Positions 53,697 to 62,989 are shown, counted from the first letter of the stretch. The stretch: DNA of 64,000 nucleotides from DATMGU01 sp035555315 (GCA_035555315.1 DATMGU010000078.1:62001-126000); one strand, 5' to 3'. Made by a program: numbers and translations. Notes: generated by a model not told the origin, from the sequence alone.

Positions 53697-54700
53697 CCCA
53701 GGCGCTGCTTTTCCTGGGATTCCCGATCCTTCATCGTCGAGTTCATATTCGGGAAATCACGCTCCAACCGGGCGAAGCTGAAGCACGCATCCTGCTTGCG
53801 GCCGACATTGCCGAGGGAAATGCCGAGCTTCAGCAGATTGTCCGATGATTTCGCGCTTTGCGGATATTTCTGATAGCCCTCGGCGAAGGCCGCCGCCGCG
53901 GATTGGAAGTCCTTGCGCGCGAAATAGCTTTCGCCCAGCCAATACTGCGCGTTGCCGGCGAGCGCGTCGGTGGGATGCTTTTGCAGGAACGCCTTCAAAG
54001 CCTGCTCAGCCCCGGCATAGTCCGACTGCCGCAGCAGGGTGAAGGCATAGTTGTATTGATCCTGCGCCGACCCGTTCGACAAGCCGGCAGGGGCCGATGC
54101 GGGAGCCGAGGGGGCGGGCGGCGCCGCGCCGGCGGGGCCGACGGGCATGGTACCGAGGGTTCCCGACGCGCTGGCCGACACCTGCGGATTGCCGGCTCCG
54201 GGGCTCGCGGCGGAACTGGGCGCGGCCGACGTGGATGGGGCCGGACCGGGTGCCGCGGCGCCCACCGGCGGCTTGCCGCCTTTTGCCGGAGGTGCGGGAT
54301 TGTCGGGATGCTCCAACTGACCGAAGCGCACCTCGTCATCGGCTTGCTGCTTATCCATCCGGGATTTCAGCTGATCGATACCGTATTGGACTTCTTCGAG
54401 CTTACCGGTCAGCTGGCGCATCTGGTTTTCCAACTGATCCATCCGGATCTCGGCATTGAGCGCAGCGGTGTTGTCGCCCTGGGCCGGCACGGCCCCGCCG
54501 GGGGCCGCGGCCCCACCGCGGTAGACCTGCCTTTGTACCTGATTGAGATCGCGCTCCATGCGATCGACCCGATCCTGCAGCGACCGCACATTCTGATCCT
54601 GCGCCATGGCATGCCGCGGACCGGAGAGGCCAGGCGCCGCGATGAGCGGCATCGAGAGAATGAAAGCGACGGCTAAAGAGCGGAAGGCCGTGTTAGGCAT
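53687..54700 (-). CDS. cpoB: Tol-Pal system protein CpoB/YbgF
   Basis: 337 residues. Signal peptide 1-33 (cleavage near AMAQD), coiled-coil trimerisation region at about 35-110 (SLQDRVDRMERDLNQVQRQV, LDEVQYGIDQLKSRMD-like), a Pro/Ala/Gly linker, and C-terminal TPR repeats (AQDQYNYAFTLLRQSDYAGAEQALKAF and the following two). Coordinates outer-membrane constriction with septal peptidoglycan synthesis. ATG 54700 is chosen; upstream frame lacks a signal peptide. Confidence 0.92.
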   Translation of the reverse strand: MPNTAFRSLAVAFILSMPLIAAPGLSGPRHAMAQDQNVRSLQDRVDRMERDLNQVQRQVYRGGAAAPGGAVPAQGDNTAALNAEIRMDQLENQMRQLTGKLEEVQYGIDQLKSRMDKQQADDEVRFGQLEHPDNPAPPAKGGKPPVGAAAPGPAPSTSAAPSSAASPGAGNPQVSASASGTLGTMPVGPAGAAPPAPSAPASAPAGLSNGSAQDQYNYAFTLLRQSDYAGAEQALKAFLQKHPTDALAGNAQYWLGESYFARKDFQSAAAAFAEGYQKYPQSAKSSDNLLKLGISLGNVGRKQDACFSFARLERDFPNMNSTMKDRESQEKQRLGCS

Positions 54701-55062
54701 AGAGATCCCGCGAATAAAAAAGTCTGCACGAACGCGTCGGCGATCACGGCGGACCGATAGGGTAGTTGTGGCGGAAATCGCTGGTGCGGGCACTACCACA
54801 CCACACACTATATCGCTGAATTCGTCAAAAAAAGGGCGCCGGGAACGGCCGCATCACGCGGATTTCCCGACGCGCCTGATTTATCGCCAGTCTCAAGCCC
54901 CAGTCTCAAACGCAGAGACGCGGTGCCGGGGTAACAATGCCGCCGGACGGCCTTCGAGAGACCGTCCGGTCCGGCAATCACAATACGCGTCGATCAGGGT
55001 GACGCCGGTCAGGCCGGCCCATCGCGACGCGATAGCGTAAGGCACCTTGGTGAGAGGGCGCC
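54701..55062. other. Intergenic region between pal and cpoB
   Basis: 362 bases. Next to pal it has a hairpin (55039-55064), and at 54943-54969 a second with eight-base perfect arms (CCGGACGG/CCGTCCGG). The distal part contains an AT-rich run near 54823-54831 that could belong to the cpoB promoter. No small ORF with a ribosome site or RNA gene is evident. Confidence 0.5.
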
Positions 55063-55064
55063 TT
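55039..55064 (-). terminator. Hairpin immediately after pal
   Basis: AAGGCGCC pairs with GGTGCCTT (one G-T) around a ten-base loop and begins inside the pal stop codon. No T-run follows. Possible terminator or 3' stabiliser separating tolQRAB-pal from cpoB. Confidence 0.45.
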
Positions 55065-55536
55065 AGTTGATGACCGTCACGCCGCGACGGTTCTGGGCAT
55101 AGGCGGCCTCGTTCGAGCCGACAACGGCCGGACGCTCTTTGCCGTAGCTGATCGTGTTGACGCGGCTGGCCGGCACGCCGAGGGCGACCAGGGCCTTCTT
55201 CACGGAGGTGGCGCGACGCTCGCCCAACGCCAAGTTGTATTCACGCGTACCGCGCTCGTCGCAATGGCCTTCGACCGTGAAGGTCAACGACGGATACTTC
55301 TTCATGAAATCGGCCTGGCGCTGCAGAACCGCCGTGCCTTCCGAAGAGATGTCCGACTTGTCGAACGCGAAGAACACGCGATCGCCAACGCTCTGCAATT
55401 CCGACTGCGGCGTCATCGACGATGCCGTGGGCGTGGTCGCCGAGGTGGCGCCAGTCGTGCCAGTATTCTGATCGGAAGAGCTGCAGGCCGCCAGAACAGT
55501 CATGGCCGCGAACATCGCCAGATATTTTAAACGCAT
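55063..55536 (-). CDS. pal: Peptidoglycan-associated lipoprotein Pal
   Basis: 157 residues. Lipoprotein signal with lipobox VLAAC and acceptor Cys at about 20, Thr/Ser-rich linker, then OmpA-C domain with VFFAFDKSDISSEG, TFTVEGHCDERGTREYNLALGERRA and SYGKERP. Anchored in the outer membrane and binds meso-DAP of peptidoglycan; regulated by TolB. The frame is open upstream but ATG 55536 gives the signal peptide. It lies 143 bases after tolB. Confidence 0.95.
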   Translation of the reverse strand: MRLKYLAMFAAMTVLAACSSSDQNTGTTGATSATTPTASSMTPQSELQSVGDRVFFAFDKSDISSEGTAVLQRQADFMKKYPSLTFTVEGHCDERGTREYNLALGERRATSVKKALVALGVPASRVNTISYGKERPAVVGSNEAAYAQNRRGVTVIN

Positions 55537-55679
55537 TTTGTGATCCTTCAGCGTAACCGGGAATTTAAGACCGACGACTTTGTATAGATGAGCTAAGCGA
55601 CGTAACGCCCAGTGCGCAGCAACGTTCCTGCCACAACCAGGCCGTTGGTAAAAACCGCCGAAAACATACCCAGTGTTTA

Positions 55680-57041
55680 TCAGGGGATCAAGGGGGACCA
55701 AGCTGGATCCGAAGCATCTTGCGGAGTTAATACCTCTCGCTCATTAGCGCCGGTAAGGTCAATTGAATAGAGCCTGGTCGACCCTCCGCGTCCCTTACTA
55801 TCCGTCGGCGTTTGACGGTAATACATCAGTACTCGACCGTTCGGCGCCCAAGTCGGGCCCTCGACTAGGAAAGCTTCCGTCAGGATCCGCTCCCCCGAGC
55901 CATCCGGCCGCATGACGCCGATATAGAACTTGTTGGCATCGAATTTGGTGAAGGCGACGAGGTCGCCCCGCGGCGACCAAACGGGTGTGGCATAACGGCC
56001 ACTACCAAAACTAATACGTTTGATGTCCCCGCCATCGGCCGTCATCGTGTAGAGCTGCTGCTGCCCGCCCCGGTCGGAATTGAACACGATCCGCTGGCCA
56101 TCCGGCGAATAGGAGGGCGAGGTATCGATGGCCAGCGTGTCGGTCACCCGGGTCGCCTTGCGGGTGTGCAGGTCCATCGAATAGATCCGAGTCGCCCCCT
56201 CGGTCGACAGGCTCATGATCACCTTGTTGCCGTCCGGCGAGAAGCGCGGAGCGAAGGTCATGCCGGGAAACTCGCCCAGCACCTCCTGCTGCCCGGTATC
56301 GATGTTGAAGAGATAGACCCGGGGCTTGCCGCGCTCGTAGGAGAGATAGGTGATCTCCTGCGCGGTGGGCGAGAAGCGCGGGGTCAGCACCAGCGCCCGC
56401 CCATCGGTCAGATAGCGCTGGTTGGCGCCGTCCTGATCCATGATCGCCAGCCGCTTGACCCGCCGATCGGCCGGGCCGCTTTCCGAGATATAGACGACCC
56501 GCGTATCGAAATAGCCGTCCTCGCCGGTAACCCGCTTGTAGATCGCATCGGCGATGATGTGCGAGATCCGGCGCCAATTCTGCGGCGTCGTGAAATAGGC
56601 GAGACCGGTCATCTGCTGCTCGGCGAACACGTCCCACAGCCGGAACTCGACGCGCAGCCGCCCATCGGGCTGGGCTGCCACCGCGCCGCTGACCAGCGCC
56701 TGGGCGTTGATCTGCCGCCAATCGCCGAAGCGGGGCTGCGCCTGGAGCGAGGCCGCGTCTTGAATGAAGGCGTGCGGGTCGATCGGTCGGAACAGACCGG
56801 AGCGCTCCAGATCGGCGGAGATCACCGAGGTCATGTCGCGCCCAGTCTGCGTTTCGGCCGGGTTGGTGCCTGAAAAATCCGGTAGCGCTATGGGCAGCGG
56901 CTGCACCGTACCCTTGGTAATATCGAGGGTGACTTCGGCACGCGCCGGCAAGGGCGACGCCGGCATGGCCATGGCAAACACCGCCACGGCCAACGCGAAG
57001 AGTGTAGTCCGGCGACCTGACTGCGAATTGGTTTCGGTCAT
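55680..57041 (-). CDS. tolB: Tol-Pal system periplasmic protein TolB
   Basis: 453 residues. Signal peptide to about residue 36, N-terminal alpha/beta domain, then a six-bladed beta-propeller whose repeats are visible as LTPRFSPTAQEITYLSYERGKPRVYLFNIDTG and the related FAPRFSPDGNKVIMS, SPSYSPDGQRIVFNSDRGG, TPVWSPRGDLVAFT segments. Binds Pal and TolA. The ATG overlaps the tolA stop (ATGA). Confidence 0.96.
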   Translation of the reverse strand: MTETNSQSGRRTTLFALAVAVFAMAMPASPLPARAEVTLDITKGTVQPLPIALPDFSGTNPAETQTGRDMTSVISADLERSGLFRPIDPHAFIQDAASLQAQPRFGDWRQINAQALVSGAVAAQPDGRLRVEFRLWDVFAEQQMTGLAYFTTPQNWRRISHIIADAIYKRVTGEDGYFDTRVVYISESGPADRRVKRLAIMDQDGANQRYLTDGRALVLTPRFSPTAQEITYLSYERGKPRVYLFNIDTGQQEVLGEFPGMTFAPRFSPDGNKVIMSLSTEGATRIYSMDLHTRKATRVTDTLAIDTSPSYSPDGQRIVFNSDRGGQQQLYTMTADGGDIKRISFGSGRYATPVWSPRGDLVAFTKFDANKFYIGVMRPDGSGERILTEAFLVEGPTWAPNGRVLMYYRQTPTDSKGRGGSTRLYSIDLTGANEREVLTPQDASDPAWSPLIP

Positions 57042-58012
57042 AGGGCGTCCTTTGGGTCGAAGAAGAGAGTGATGGTCTTCCAGTCGTCGTACTTGTTGGC
57101 CGGCACATCGAGCTTGTTGCAGGCCGGATTCTTGACCGCCCGGTAGGCCGAATCGGCGGCCGCCCGCCAGAACGGGTCGCTGGCATAACGCCCCTGATCG
57201 ACGATCCGCGCTGTATTGACGGTACCGTCCGGATTCACCTCGATGCGAATCTCGATCTTTAGATTCGCCGCGTCCTTGGCTCCGGCCGGCACCGCCCAGC
57301 ACTTCCTAAACTGATCGCGCAACGTATCGAGTTCGTTGGTCGAGAGCTTCGAGCCCAGCGGCGCGTTCGGTTGTGACGAGGCCTGCGCCTGCTGTTGCGG
57401 CGCCGGTTTCGCAGGCGGCGTCTTATCCGCTTGCGTCGTGTTGGCCGGCTTGCTGGTCAGGTTCTTCAGCAACTGATCGAACGAGGTATCCGTCGGCGGC
57501 TTTTTCTGGTCGGGTTTCTGATCGACCGGCTTCGGCGGCGTCGGCTTGGGCGGTTCCGGTTTGGGCGGCTTCGGCGGCTCCGGAGTCGGCTGGGGTGTGG
57601 CGATCGGCGGACGCGGCACCTCGGCCGGCGCCGGGAGCGGCGGCGGTGGTTTGGGAGGCTCGGGTGGTTTCGGCGGTGTCGGAGGCTCCGGCACGGGCGG
57701 TGGCGGCGGAGCCGGTGGCGGGGGTGGTGCCGGCGGCGGGGGTGGCTTCGGCGGCTCGGGCTTGGGCGGCTCGACGGGCGGGACCGGCGGTGGTGGCGTG
57801 TCCAACGGGGCATCCGCCACCGGCTTCGGATTGACCTGCGTCGCCCGCGTCACATCCGCGAGGTTCACCAGCTTCACCGCCACCGGCATTTCCTCCGGCG
57901 GCTTATGGGTGAACAGCTCAGGCAGACCCAGCACCAGCACGAGGGCAAGCATCAGATGCAAGCCGCCGGATAGAGCCAGGCCGGCGGGGCTCATCTGTTC
58001 AGCGTTTTGCAC
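57038..58012 (-). CDS. tolA: TolA-like protein with TonB-C domain
   Basis: 324 residues. One N-terminal membrane helix (LALSGGLHLMLALVLVLGL), a Pro/Lys/Glu-rich spacer from about 65 to 190 with long Pro runs, and a C-terminal TolA/TonB-like domain (LDTLRDQFRKCWAVPAGAKD, IEIRIEVNPDGTVNTA). Spans the periplasm and transmits proton-motive energy from TolQR to TolB/Pal. GTG 58012 overlaps tolR and has AAGGAG upstream; ATG 57994 is an alternative. Confidence 0.92.
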   Translation of the reverse strand: MQNAEQMSPAGLALSGGLHLMLALVLVLGLPELFTHKPPEEMPVAVKLVNLADVTRATQVNPKPVADAPLDTPPPPVPPVEPPKPEPPKPPPPPAPPPPPAPPPPPVPEPPTPPKPPEPPKPPPPLPAPAEVPRPPIATPQPTPEPPKPPKPEPPKPTPPKPVDQKPDQKKPPTDTSFDQLLKNLTSKPANTTQADKTPPAKPAPQQQAQASSQPNAPLGSKLSTNELDTLRDQFRKCWAVPAGAKDAANLKIEIRIEVNPDGTVNTARIVDQGRYASDPFWRAAADSAYRAVKNPACNKLDVPANKYDDWKTITLFFDPKDAL

Positions 58013-58457
58013 CCGCCCCCGCTCCTTGAGGCAATTCCGCGATCAGCGAAACCTTGGTGAAGCCGGCCGAGGCGATCAGGCCCATCACCTCCATCACCCG
58101 GCCGTAATTGATCGCCTTGTCGCCGCGCACATAGATGCTGGCATCCGGGTTGTTGTTGGTGATCGCCTGCAGCCGGGCGACCAGTTGCTCGGCCGGGATC
58201 GTGGTTTCCTGCAGGAACACCTGGCCATCGGCGTTGACCGTGACGACCAGCGGCTCCTTCTGCTCGGAAATCGTCGGCGCCTGGCTTTTCGGCAGGTCGA
58301 CCGGCACGCCGACGGTCAGCAGCGGCGCCGCCACCATGAACACGATGAGCAGGACCAGCATCACATCGACCATCGGCGTGACGTTGATCTCGGCCATCGG
58401 CCGATAGGATCGGCGCCCGCCCCGGCCGGTTTGACGCGATAGCAGCGAAGACGCCAT
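57999..58457 (-). CDS. tolR: Tol-Pal system protein TolR (ExbD family)
   Basis: 152 residues, single N-terminal membrane helix. AEINVTPMVDVMLVLLIVFMVAAPLL is the conserved ExbD/TolR segment, with the proton-path Asp in MVD. Periplasmic domain ends in YGRVMEVMGLIASAGFTKVSLI. Forms the ion channel with TolQ; starts three bases after tolQ and overlaps tolA. Confidence 0.95.
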   Translation of the reverse strand: MASSLLSRQTGRGGRRSYRPMAEINVTPMVDVMLVLLIVFMVAAPLLTVGVPVDLPKSQAPTISEQKEPLVVTVNADGQVFLQETTIPAEQLVARLQAITNNNPDASIYVRGDKAINYGRVMEVMGLIASAGFTKVSLIAELPQGAGAGAKR

Positions 58458-58460
58458 GGA

Positions 58461-59189
58461 TCAGGTCCGCTCTTCGAGCTGGCGCGACAGGATCGCGGAG
58501 AATTCCGACGCGAAATTGTCCAGGCGATTGCCGTAGCGGCCGAAATCGCTCGACAGCTTGTTGTAGGCGACGACCGCCGGGATCGCCGCGACGAGGCCCA
58601 GCGCCGTCGCGAACAGCGCCTCGGCGATACCCGGCGCCACCACCGCGAGGCTGGTGTTCTTGGTCGCCGCGATCGATTGGAAGCTGTTGATGATGCCCCA
58701 GACCGTGCCGAACAAGCCGACGAACGGGGCGATCGAGCCAACCGTAGCGAGGAAGGTCATATACCGCTCCAGCCGCTCCATCTCGCGACCGACCGTGACG
58801 CCCATGATGCGCTCGATCCGCTCGCGCAGGCTGGCTTGCAGCGGTGCCGCGGTCAGCGTGCCGCGCGCGGCCGAGCGCCGCCACTCGCGCATCGCCGCCG
58901 AGAACGTCGCCGACATCGGATCGAGCGGCCGGGCGCCGATCCGATCATAGAGATCGTCGATCGAGCCACCCGACCAAAAGCTTTCCTCGAACGCCTCGGC
59001 GTCGCGGTTCAGCCGGCGCATCCGGATGACCTTGTCGAAAATGATCGCCCACGTCCAAAAGGACGCGGCGAGCAACAGCAGCATGACCGCCTTGACGATG
59101 AGATCGGCCTGCAGGAACAGGCCCCAAATCGAGAGGCTCGAAGCGGCCTGGGCACCCAAATTGACCGTATCGACGACTTGACCTTGCAT
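58461..59189 (-). CDS. tolQ: Tol-Pal system protein TolQ
   Basis: 242 residues, three membrane helices. ASSLSIWGLFLQADLIVKAVMLLLLAASFWTW at the start, cytoplasmic loop with SGGSIDDLYDR, then YMTFLATVGSIAPFVGLFGTVWGIINSFQ and AEALFATALGLVAAIPAVVAYN, the MotA/TolQ/ExbB core. Proton channel subunit that powers the Tol-Pal envelope system during division. 50 bases after ybgC. Confidence 0.96.
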   Translation of the reverse strand: MQGQVVDTVNLGAQAASSLSIWGLFLQADLIVKAVMLLLLAASFWTWAIIFDKVIRMRRLNRDAEAFEESFWSGGSIDDLYDRIGARPLDPMSATFSAAMREWRRSAARGTLTAAPLQASLRERIERIMGVTVGREMERLERYMTFLATVGSIAPFVGLFGTVWGIINSFQSIAATKNTSLAVVAPGIAEALFATALGLVAAIPAVVAYNKLSSDFGRYGNRLDNFASEFSAILSRQLEERT

Positions 59190-59239
59190 GGGAGGATTAA
59201 CTTTCCTGGAAAGAGCGGCTTTCTTATGGCGCCCGAGGC

Positions 59240-59698
59240 TTATGGCGGCTGAAACGGCTGCAGCGCATCCCGCAGACCAGCGGGCAATCGACCCGGCCGG
59301 CCGGCCGCCGTCAACAGCACCAATTGTAACTTGATCCGCACCAATTCCTCGGCGCCACGGCAGATCCGCTGCAGCGCCTCGACGCTGGCGCCCTGCAGAC
59401 GGGTGAGACTGGTAACCACGGTGAGATCGTCGCCGAGCCGCGCCGGCCGCCGGTAATCGACATCGAGCCGCCGCACCACCCAGCCAAGCCCGTATTCGGC
59501 GATGAGATGCTCGTGCCCCCAGCCGATCAGGCGCAGCAGCTCGGACCGGGCGCGCTCGGCGAAGCGCAGATAATTGGCGTGATAGACGATGCCGCCCGCA
59601 TCGGTGTCCTCGTAGTAAACCCGGATCGGCAGGCGATGCGTCATGCCATCGACAACGCCGGAGCCGACCACCAGATCCATCCCCGGACTTGTCGTCAT
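59240..59698 (-). CDS. ybgC: Tol-Pal-associated acyl-CoA thioesterase YbgC
   Basis: 152 residues, hot-dog fold. RVYYEDTDAGGIVYHANYLRFAERARSELLR in segments is the YbgC signature (Asp in DTDAGG catalytic). Hydrolyses short acyl-CoA, and is the conserved first gene of tol operons. ATG 59698 overlaps the ruvB stop (ATGA); homologs more often start near MTHRLPIRV, so ATG 59644 is an alternative. Confidence 0.92.
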   Translation of the reverse strand: MTTSPGMDLVVGSGVVDGMTHRLPIRVYYEDTDAGGIVYHANYLRFAERARSELLRLIGWGHEHLIAEYGLGWVVRRLDVDYRRPARLGDDLTVVTSLTRLQGASVEALQRICRGAEELVRIKLQLVLLTAAGRPGRLPAGLRDALQPFQPP

Positions 59699-60831
59699 AT
59701 CGGCTCCCCCACCCCGTCGGGCTCCCCTACCCTATCGGACTCGCCACCGCCCGCCAGCAGGTCGAGCTGCCCCGGCACCAGAGCGCGGCGGGGCACGGCG
59801 AGGCCCAGATGGGCGAAGGCCTGATCGGTCAGCATCCGGCCGCGCGGCGTGCGCTGGATAAAGCCCTGCTGAATGAGGTAAGGCTCGATCACCTCCTCGA
59901 TCACGTCGCGTTGCTCCGACAATATCGCCGCCATGGTCTCGACGCCGACCGGGCCGCCGGCATAATGCTCGGCGATGGCGCCGAGATAGCGCCGATCCAT
60001 CGCATCGAGCCCGCGCCGATCGACCTCCAGCCGGGTTAGGGCCGCGTCGGCCGCCCGCGCATCGATATGGTCGAGCCCCGCGACCGCGCCGAAATCGCGC
60101 ACCCGGCGGGTCAGCCGGCCGGCGACCCGCGGCGTGCCGCGCGACCGGCGGGCGATTTCCCCGGCCCCATCGGCGCCGAGCGCCATGCCGAGCAACCGGG
60201 CCGAGCGGCCGATGATCAATTCCAGCTCCGCCGGCTCGTAGAACATCAGGCGAAGCGGGATGCCGAACCGTTCGCGCAGCGGCCTGGTGATGAGGCCGGA
60301 CCGGGTCGTGGCGCCGACCAGCGTGAAGGGCGGCAGATCGATCCGGATCGAGCGCGCGGCCGGCCCCTCGCCGATGATCAGGTCGAGCTGGAAATCCTCC
60401 ATCGCCGGATAGAGGATCTCCTCGACCGCCGGGTTCAGGCGGTGGATCTCGTCGATGAACAGCACGTCGCGCGGCTGCAGATTGGTCAGCAGGGCCGCCA
60501 GATCCCCCGCGCGCTGGATCACCGGGCCGGAGGTCGCGCGAAACCCCACCCCCATCTCGCGCGCGACGATCTGCGCCAGCGTGGTCTTGCCGAGGCCGGG
60601 CGGCCCGAAGAACAGCACATGGTCGAGCGCCTCCGCCCGGCCGCGCGCGGCGGCGATGAACACCCGCAAATTCTCGCGGACCTGCCGCTGGCCGACGAAA
60701 TCATCGAGGCTGAGCGGCCGCAGCGACTGATCCGGCGCGTCGCCCTCCTGGCTTGTCGCCGCGACGATCCGGTCGGGGTCCTCCGGATCGAAACCTGCCT
60801 GGCCGGCGTCATTCTGGTCGGATGGGGTCAT
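59695..60831 (-). CDS. ruvB: Holliday junction branch migration ATPase RuvB
   Basis: 378 residues. LRPLSLDDFVGQRQVRENLRVFI, Walker A FFGPPGLGKTTLAQIVARE, Walker B VLFIDEIHRL, sensor 1 VGATTRSGLITRPLRERFG, sensor 2 and winged helix ending in LIQQGFIQRTPRGRMLTD. The last 25 residues contain a GVGEP repeat of no known role. Works with RuvA to drive branch migration; ruvA overlaps upstream by four bases. Confidence 0.96.
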   Translation of the reverse strand: MTPSDQNDAGQAGFDPEDPDRIVAATSQEGDAPDQSLRPLSLDDFVGQRQVRENLRVFIAAARGRAEALDHVLFFGPPGLGKTTLAQIVAREMGVGFRATSGPVIQRAGDLAALLTNLQPRDVLFIDEIHRLNPAVEEILYPAMEDFQLDLIIGEGPAARSIRIDLPPFTLVGATTRSGLITRPLRERFGIPLRLMFYEPAELELIIGRSARLLGMALGADGAGEIARRSRGTPRVAGRLTRRVRDFGAVAGLDHIDARAADAALTRLEVDRRGLDAMDRRYLGAIAEHYAGGPVGVETMAAILSEQRDVIEEVIEPYLIQQGFIQRTPRGRMLTDQAFAHLGLAVPRRALVPGQLDLLAGGGESDRVGEPDGVGEPI

Positions 60832-61451
60832 CGCGCCATCTCGTTAAGACCGCTGACGATCAGTTGCTCGACCTTGGCGGTCGAGCCCAATTGCTTGGCG
60901 GCGACCGAGACCGCACCCAGCGCCTCGGCGCGGCGATAGCCCAGATTGACCAGGGCTGAGACCGCTTCGCCGATCGGGCCGTCCACGTCGCTCGCGGCGC
61001 CGGACGCGGCCAACACCCCGCCGAGCGAGGCCGGAGCGCCGGTCGGCAGCCCCGCCGCCTTGTCGCGCAGCTCGTTCGTGATCCGCGCCGCCAGTTTCGG
61101 CCCGACGCCATCGGCGCGCGCCAAGGCCGCCTTGTCCTGGGCGAAGATCGCCTTGGCCAGACCGCCGGGATCGAGCACGCCCAGGATCGCCAGGGCGACC
61201 TTGGCACCGACGCCCTGCACCGTCGTCAGCAGCCGGAACCAGTCGCGCTCCGCCCCGTCGAGGAAGCCGTAGAGATTGATCGCGTCTTCCCGGACATGGG
61301 TCTCGATCACCAAACGCACCGCCGCGCCCGGCTCCGGCAGCCGGGCGGCGGTGCGCGCGGAGGTATGCACCAGGTAACCGACCCCGCCGACATCGATGAC
61401 GATGCCATCGGCCGCGATCTCGTCGAGCCGTCCTGTTAATCGAGCGATCAT
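60828..61451 (-). CDS. ruvA: Holliday junction DNA helicase subunit RuvA
   Basis: 207 residues. MIARLTGRLDEIAADGIVIDVGGVGYLVHTS in segments (OB domain I), helix-hairpin-helix domain with LLTTVQGVGAKVALAILG and DGVGPKLAARITNELRDK, flexible linker, and domain III VSALVNLGYRRAEALGAVSVA that contacts RuvB. Thirteen bases after ruvC stop. Confidence 0.95.
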   Translation of the reverse strand: MIARLTGRLDEIAADGIVIDVGGVGYLVHTSARTAARLPEPGAAVRLVIETHVREDAINLYGFLDGAERDWFRLLTTVQGVGAKVALAILGVLDPGGLAKAIFAQDKAALARADGVGPKLAARITNELRDKAAGLPTGAPASLGGVLAASGAASDVDGPIGEAVSALVNLGYRRAEALGAVSVAAKQLGSTAKVEQLIVSGLNEMAR

Positions 61452-61464
61452 GACAGGGGGACAC

Positions 61465-62010
61465 TCATGCTCGGCCGATCCGATCGACAATCGGCGCGCC
61501 ACCGCCCAGCCAGACCCGGCGGGTCGCCGCGTGATGGGCATGGCAGATCGCGACGGCCAGCGCATCGGCCGCGTCGGCGCTGCCCAGCACGCAGCCGGGC
61601 AGCAGCCGGCGGACCATCATCTGGACCTGTTCCTTGGCCGCGTGACCGGCGCCGACCACCGATTTCTTGATGAGGTTGGCGGAATATTCGGCGACCGGCA
61701 GGCCGCGCTCCGCCGGGACCAGCAGCACCACGCCGCGCGCGACACCCAGCTTCAAAGTCGAGGCCGGGTTCTTGTTGACGAAGGTCTCCTCGACCGCCGC
61801 CTCGTCCGGCGTCCATTGATCCAGCACGGCGTTCAGCCCGCGAAACAGCTCGACCAGCCGTTCGGCCAGGGACAAGGTGCCGTCGCTGTTGACGACGCCG
61901 TCGGCGACATGGCGAAGGTGCTGGCCGGTGACGTCGAGCACGCCCCAGCCGGTATGCCGCAACCCCGGATCAAGGCCGATGAGCCGCAGGGTCCGGGGAG
62001 CGGTCACCAT
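61465..62010 (-). CDS. ruvC: Holliday junction resolvase RuvC
   Basis: 181 residues. Catalytic acidic residues: Asp in LIGLDPGLRHTGWGV, Glu in EAAVEETFVNKNP, and two Asp in SADAADALAVAICHAHH. VVGAGHAAKEQVQMMVRRLLPG is the DNA-binding loop. ATG 62010 is chosen as upstream codons belong to the yebC antisense region. Seven bases after the yebC stop. Confidence 0.95.
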   Translation of the reverse strand: MVTAPRTLRLIGLDPGLRHTGWGVLDVTGQHLRHVADGVVNSDGTLSLAERLVELFRGLNAVLDQWTPDEAAVEETFVNKNPASTLKLGVARGVVLLVPAERGLPVAEYSANLIKKSVVGAGHAAKEQVQMMVRRLLPGCVLGSADAADALAVAICHAHHAATRRVWLGGGAPIVDRIGRA

Positions 62011-62017
62011 CAGGTCG

Positions 62018-62767
62018 CTACGCCCCGACCCGGGCGAGAACATCCTCGGCGACATCGAAATTGGCGTAGACGTTCTGCACATCATCGCTGTCTTCGAGCG
62101 TTTCGAGCAGCTTGAACAGGGTCGGCACCGCGTCCTCGGCGACCGGCGTGGTGGTCGAGGGCCGCCAGATCAGGTGAAAGCCCGAGCCCGGACCGAACTT
62201 GGCCTCCAGCGCGTCGCGCACCGTCGACAGATCGTCGGGCGCGCAGGTCACCACATGCTCCTCGTCATTCGTCTCGACATCGTCGGCACCGGCCTCCAGC
62301 GCCGCCTCGAACATCGCCTCGGCACTCGTCGCGGCGAGCGGGTAGGTCACCTGGCCCAACCGATCGAACATGAAGCTGACGCTGTTGGTCTCGCCCAAGC
62401 TGCCGCCCGATTTGGTGAAGGCGGTGCGCACCTCGCCGGCGGTGCGGTTGCGGTTGTCGGTCAGCGCCTCGACGATCACCGCGACGCCGCCCGGGGCATA
62501 ACCCTCGTAGCGGACCTCCTCGTAATTCTCGCCATCCTCGCCGCCGGCGCCGCGCTTGATCGCCCGCTCGACCGTGTCCTTGGGCATATTCGCCTGGCGC
62601 GCCGCCAGCACCGCGGCGCGCAGCCGCGGATTGGCGTTGGGGTCGGGCAACCCGGCACGCGCGGCCACCGTCAGCTCCCGGATGATCTTGGTGAAGATCT
62701 TGCCGCGCTTCTTATCCTGCGCACCCTTGCGGTGCATGATGTTCTTGAACTGGGAATGACCAGCCAT
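62018..62767 (-). CDS. yebC: YebC/TACO1-family translation/transcription regulator
   Basis: 249 residues. MAGHSQFKNIMHRKGAQDKKRGKIFTKI in segments is the defining N-terminus; GAGGEDGENYEEVRYEGYAPGGVA and ENSVSFMFDRLG-like NSVSFMFDRLGQV follow, ending with LLETLEDSDDVQNVYANFD. YebC proteins help ribosomes through difficult (proline-rich) stretches and some act as transcription factors. First of the minus-strand ruvCAB-tol block. AGGAGG-type site precedes ATG 62767 (CCTC at 62770-62774). Confidence 0.95.
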   Translation of the reverse strand: MAGHSQFKNIMHRKGAQDKKRGKIFTKIIRELTVAARAGLPDPNANPRLRAAVLAARQANMPKDTVERAIKRGAGGEDGENYEEVRYEGYAPGGVAVIVEALTDNRNRTAGEVRTAFTKSGGSLGETNSVSFMFDRLGQVTYPLAATSAEAMFEAALEAGADDVETNDEEHVVTCAPDDLSTVRDALEAKFGPGSGFHLIWRPSTTTPVAEDAVPTLFKLLETLEDSDDVQNVYANFDVAEDVLARVGA

Positions 62768-62810
62768 GAGGAGGGGTTGCCTAGCTGCTGAATGATTTCG
62801 TCGCGTGCAT

Positions 62811-62822
62811 ACCACATGTGGT
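62811..62822. promoter_or_regulatory. 12-bp perfect palindrome upstream of yebC
   Basis: ACCACATGTGGT, 43 bases upstream of the yebC ATG, in the space shared with the toxin-antitoxin promoter. Candidate operator; no binder is known. Confidence 0.3.
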
Positions 62823-62989
62823 GGCGGACACCCAGCGACATGGTGGACATAGCAGCCCAATATGGCGGGAATTTGACGGTTGGGGAACGCCGCCGCCGAT
62901 AACCGGCCGGGTCGCGGTTAGTATCGTACTTACCGCCCGTGGGATTTAACCGCTGAATTGAGAAGGCGATCGGTACCGGCCCGCTCACA

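Noticed and set aside
57600..57800. Repeat or recombination hotspot in the GGT/CCG-rich tract
   Set aside because: It encodes the proline-rich spacer of TolA in frame; low complexity is expected there.
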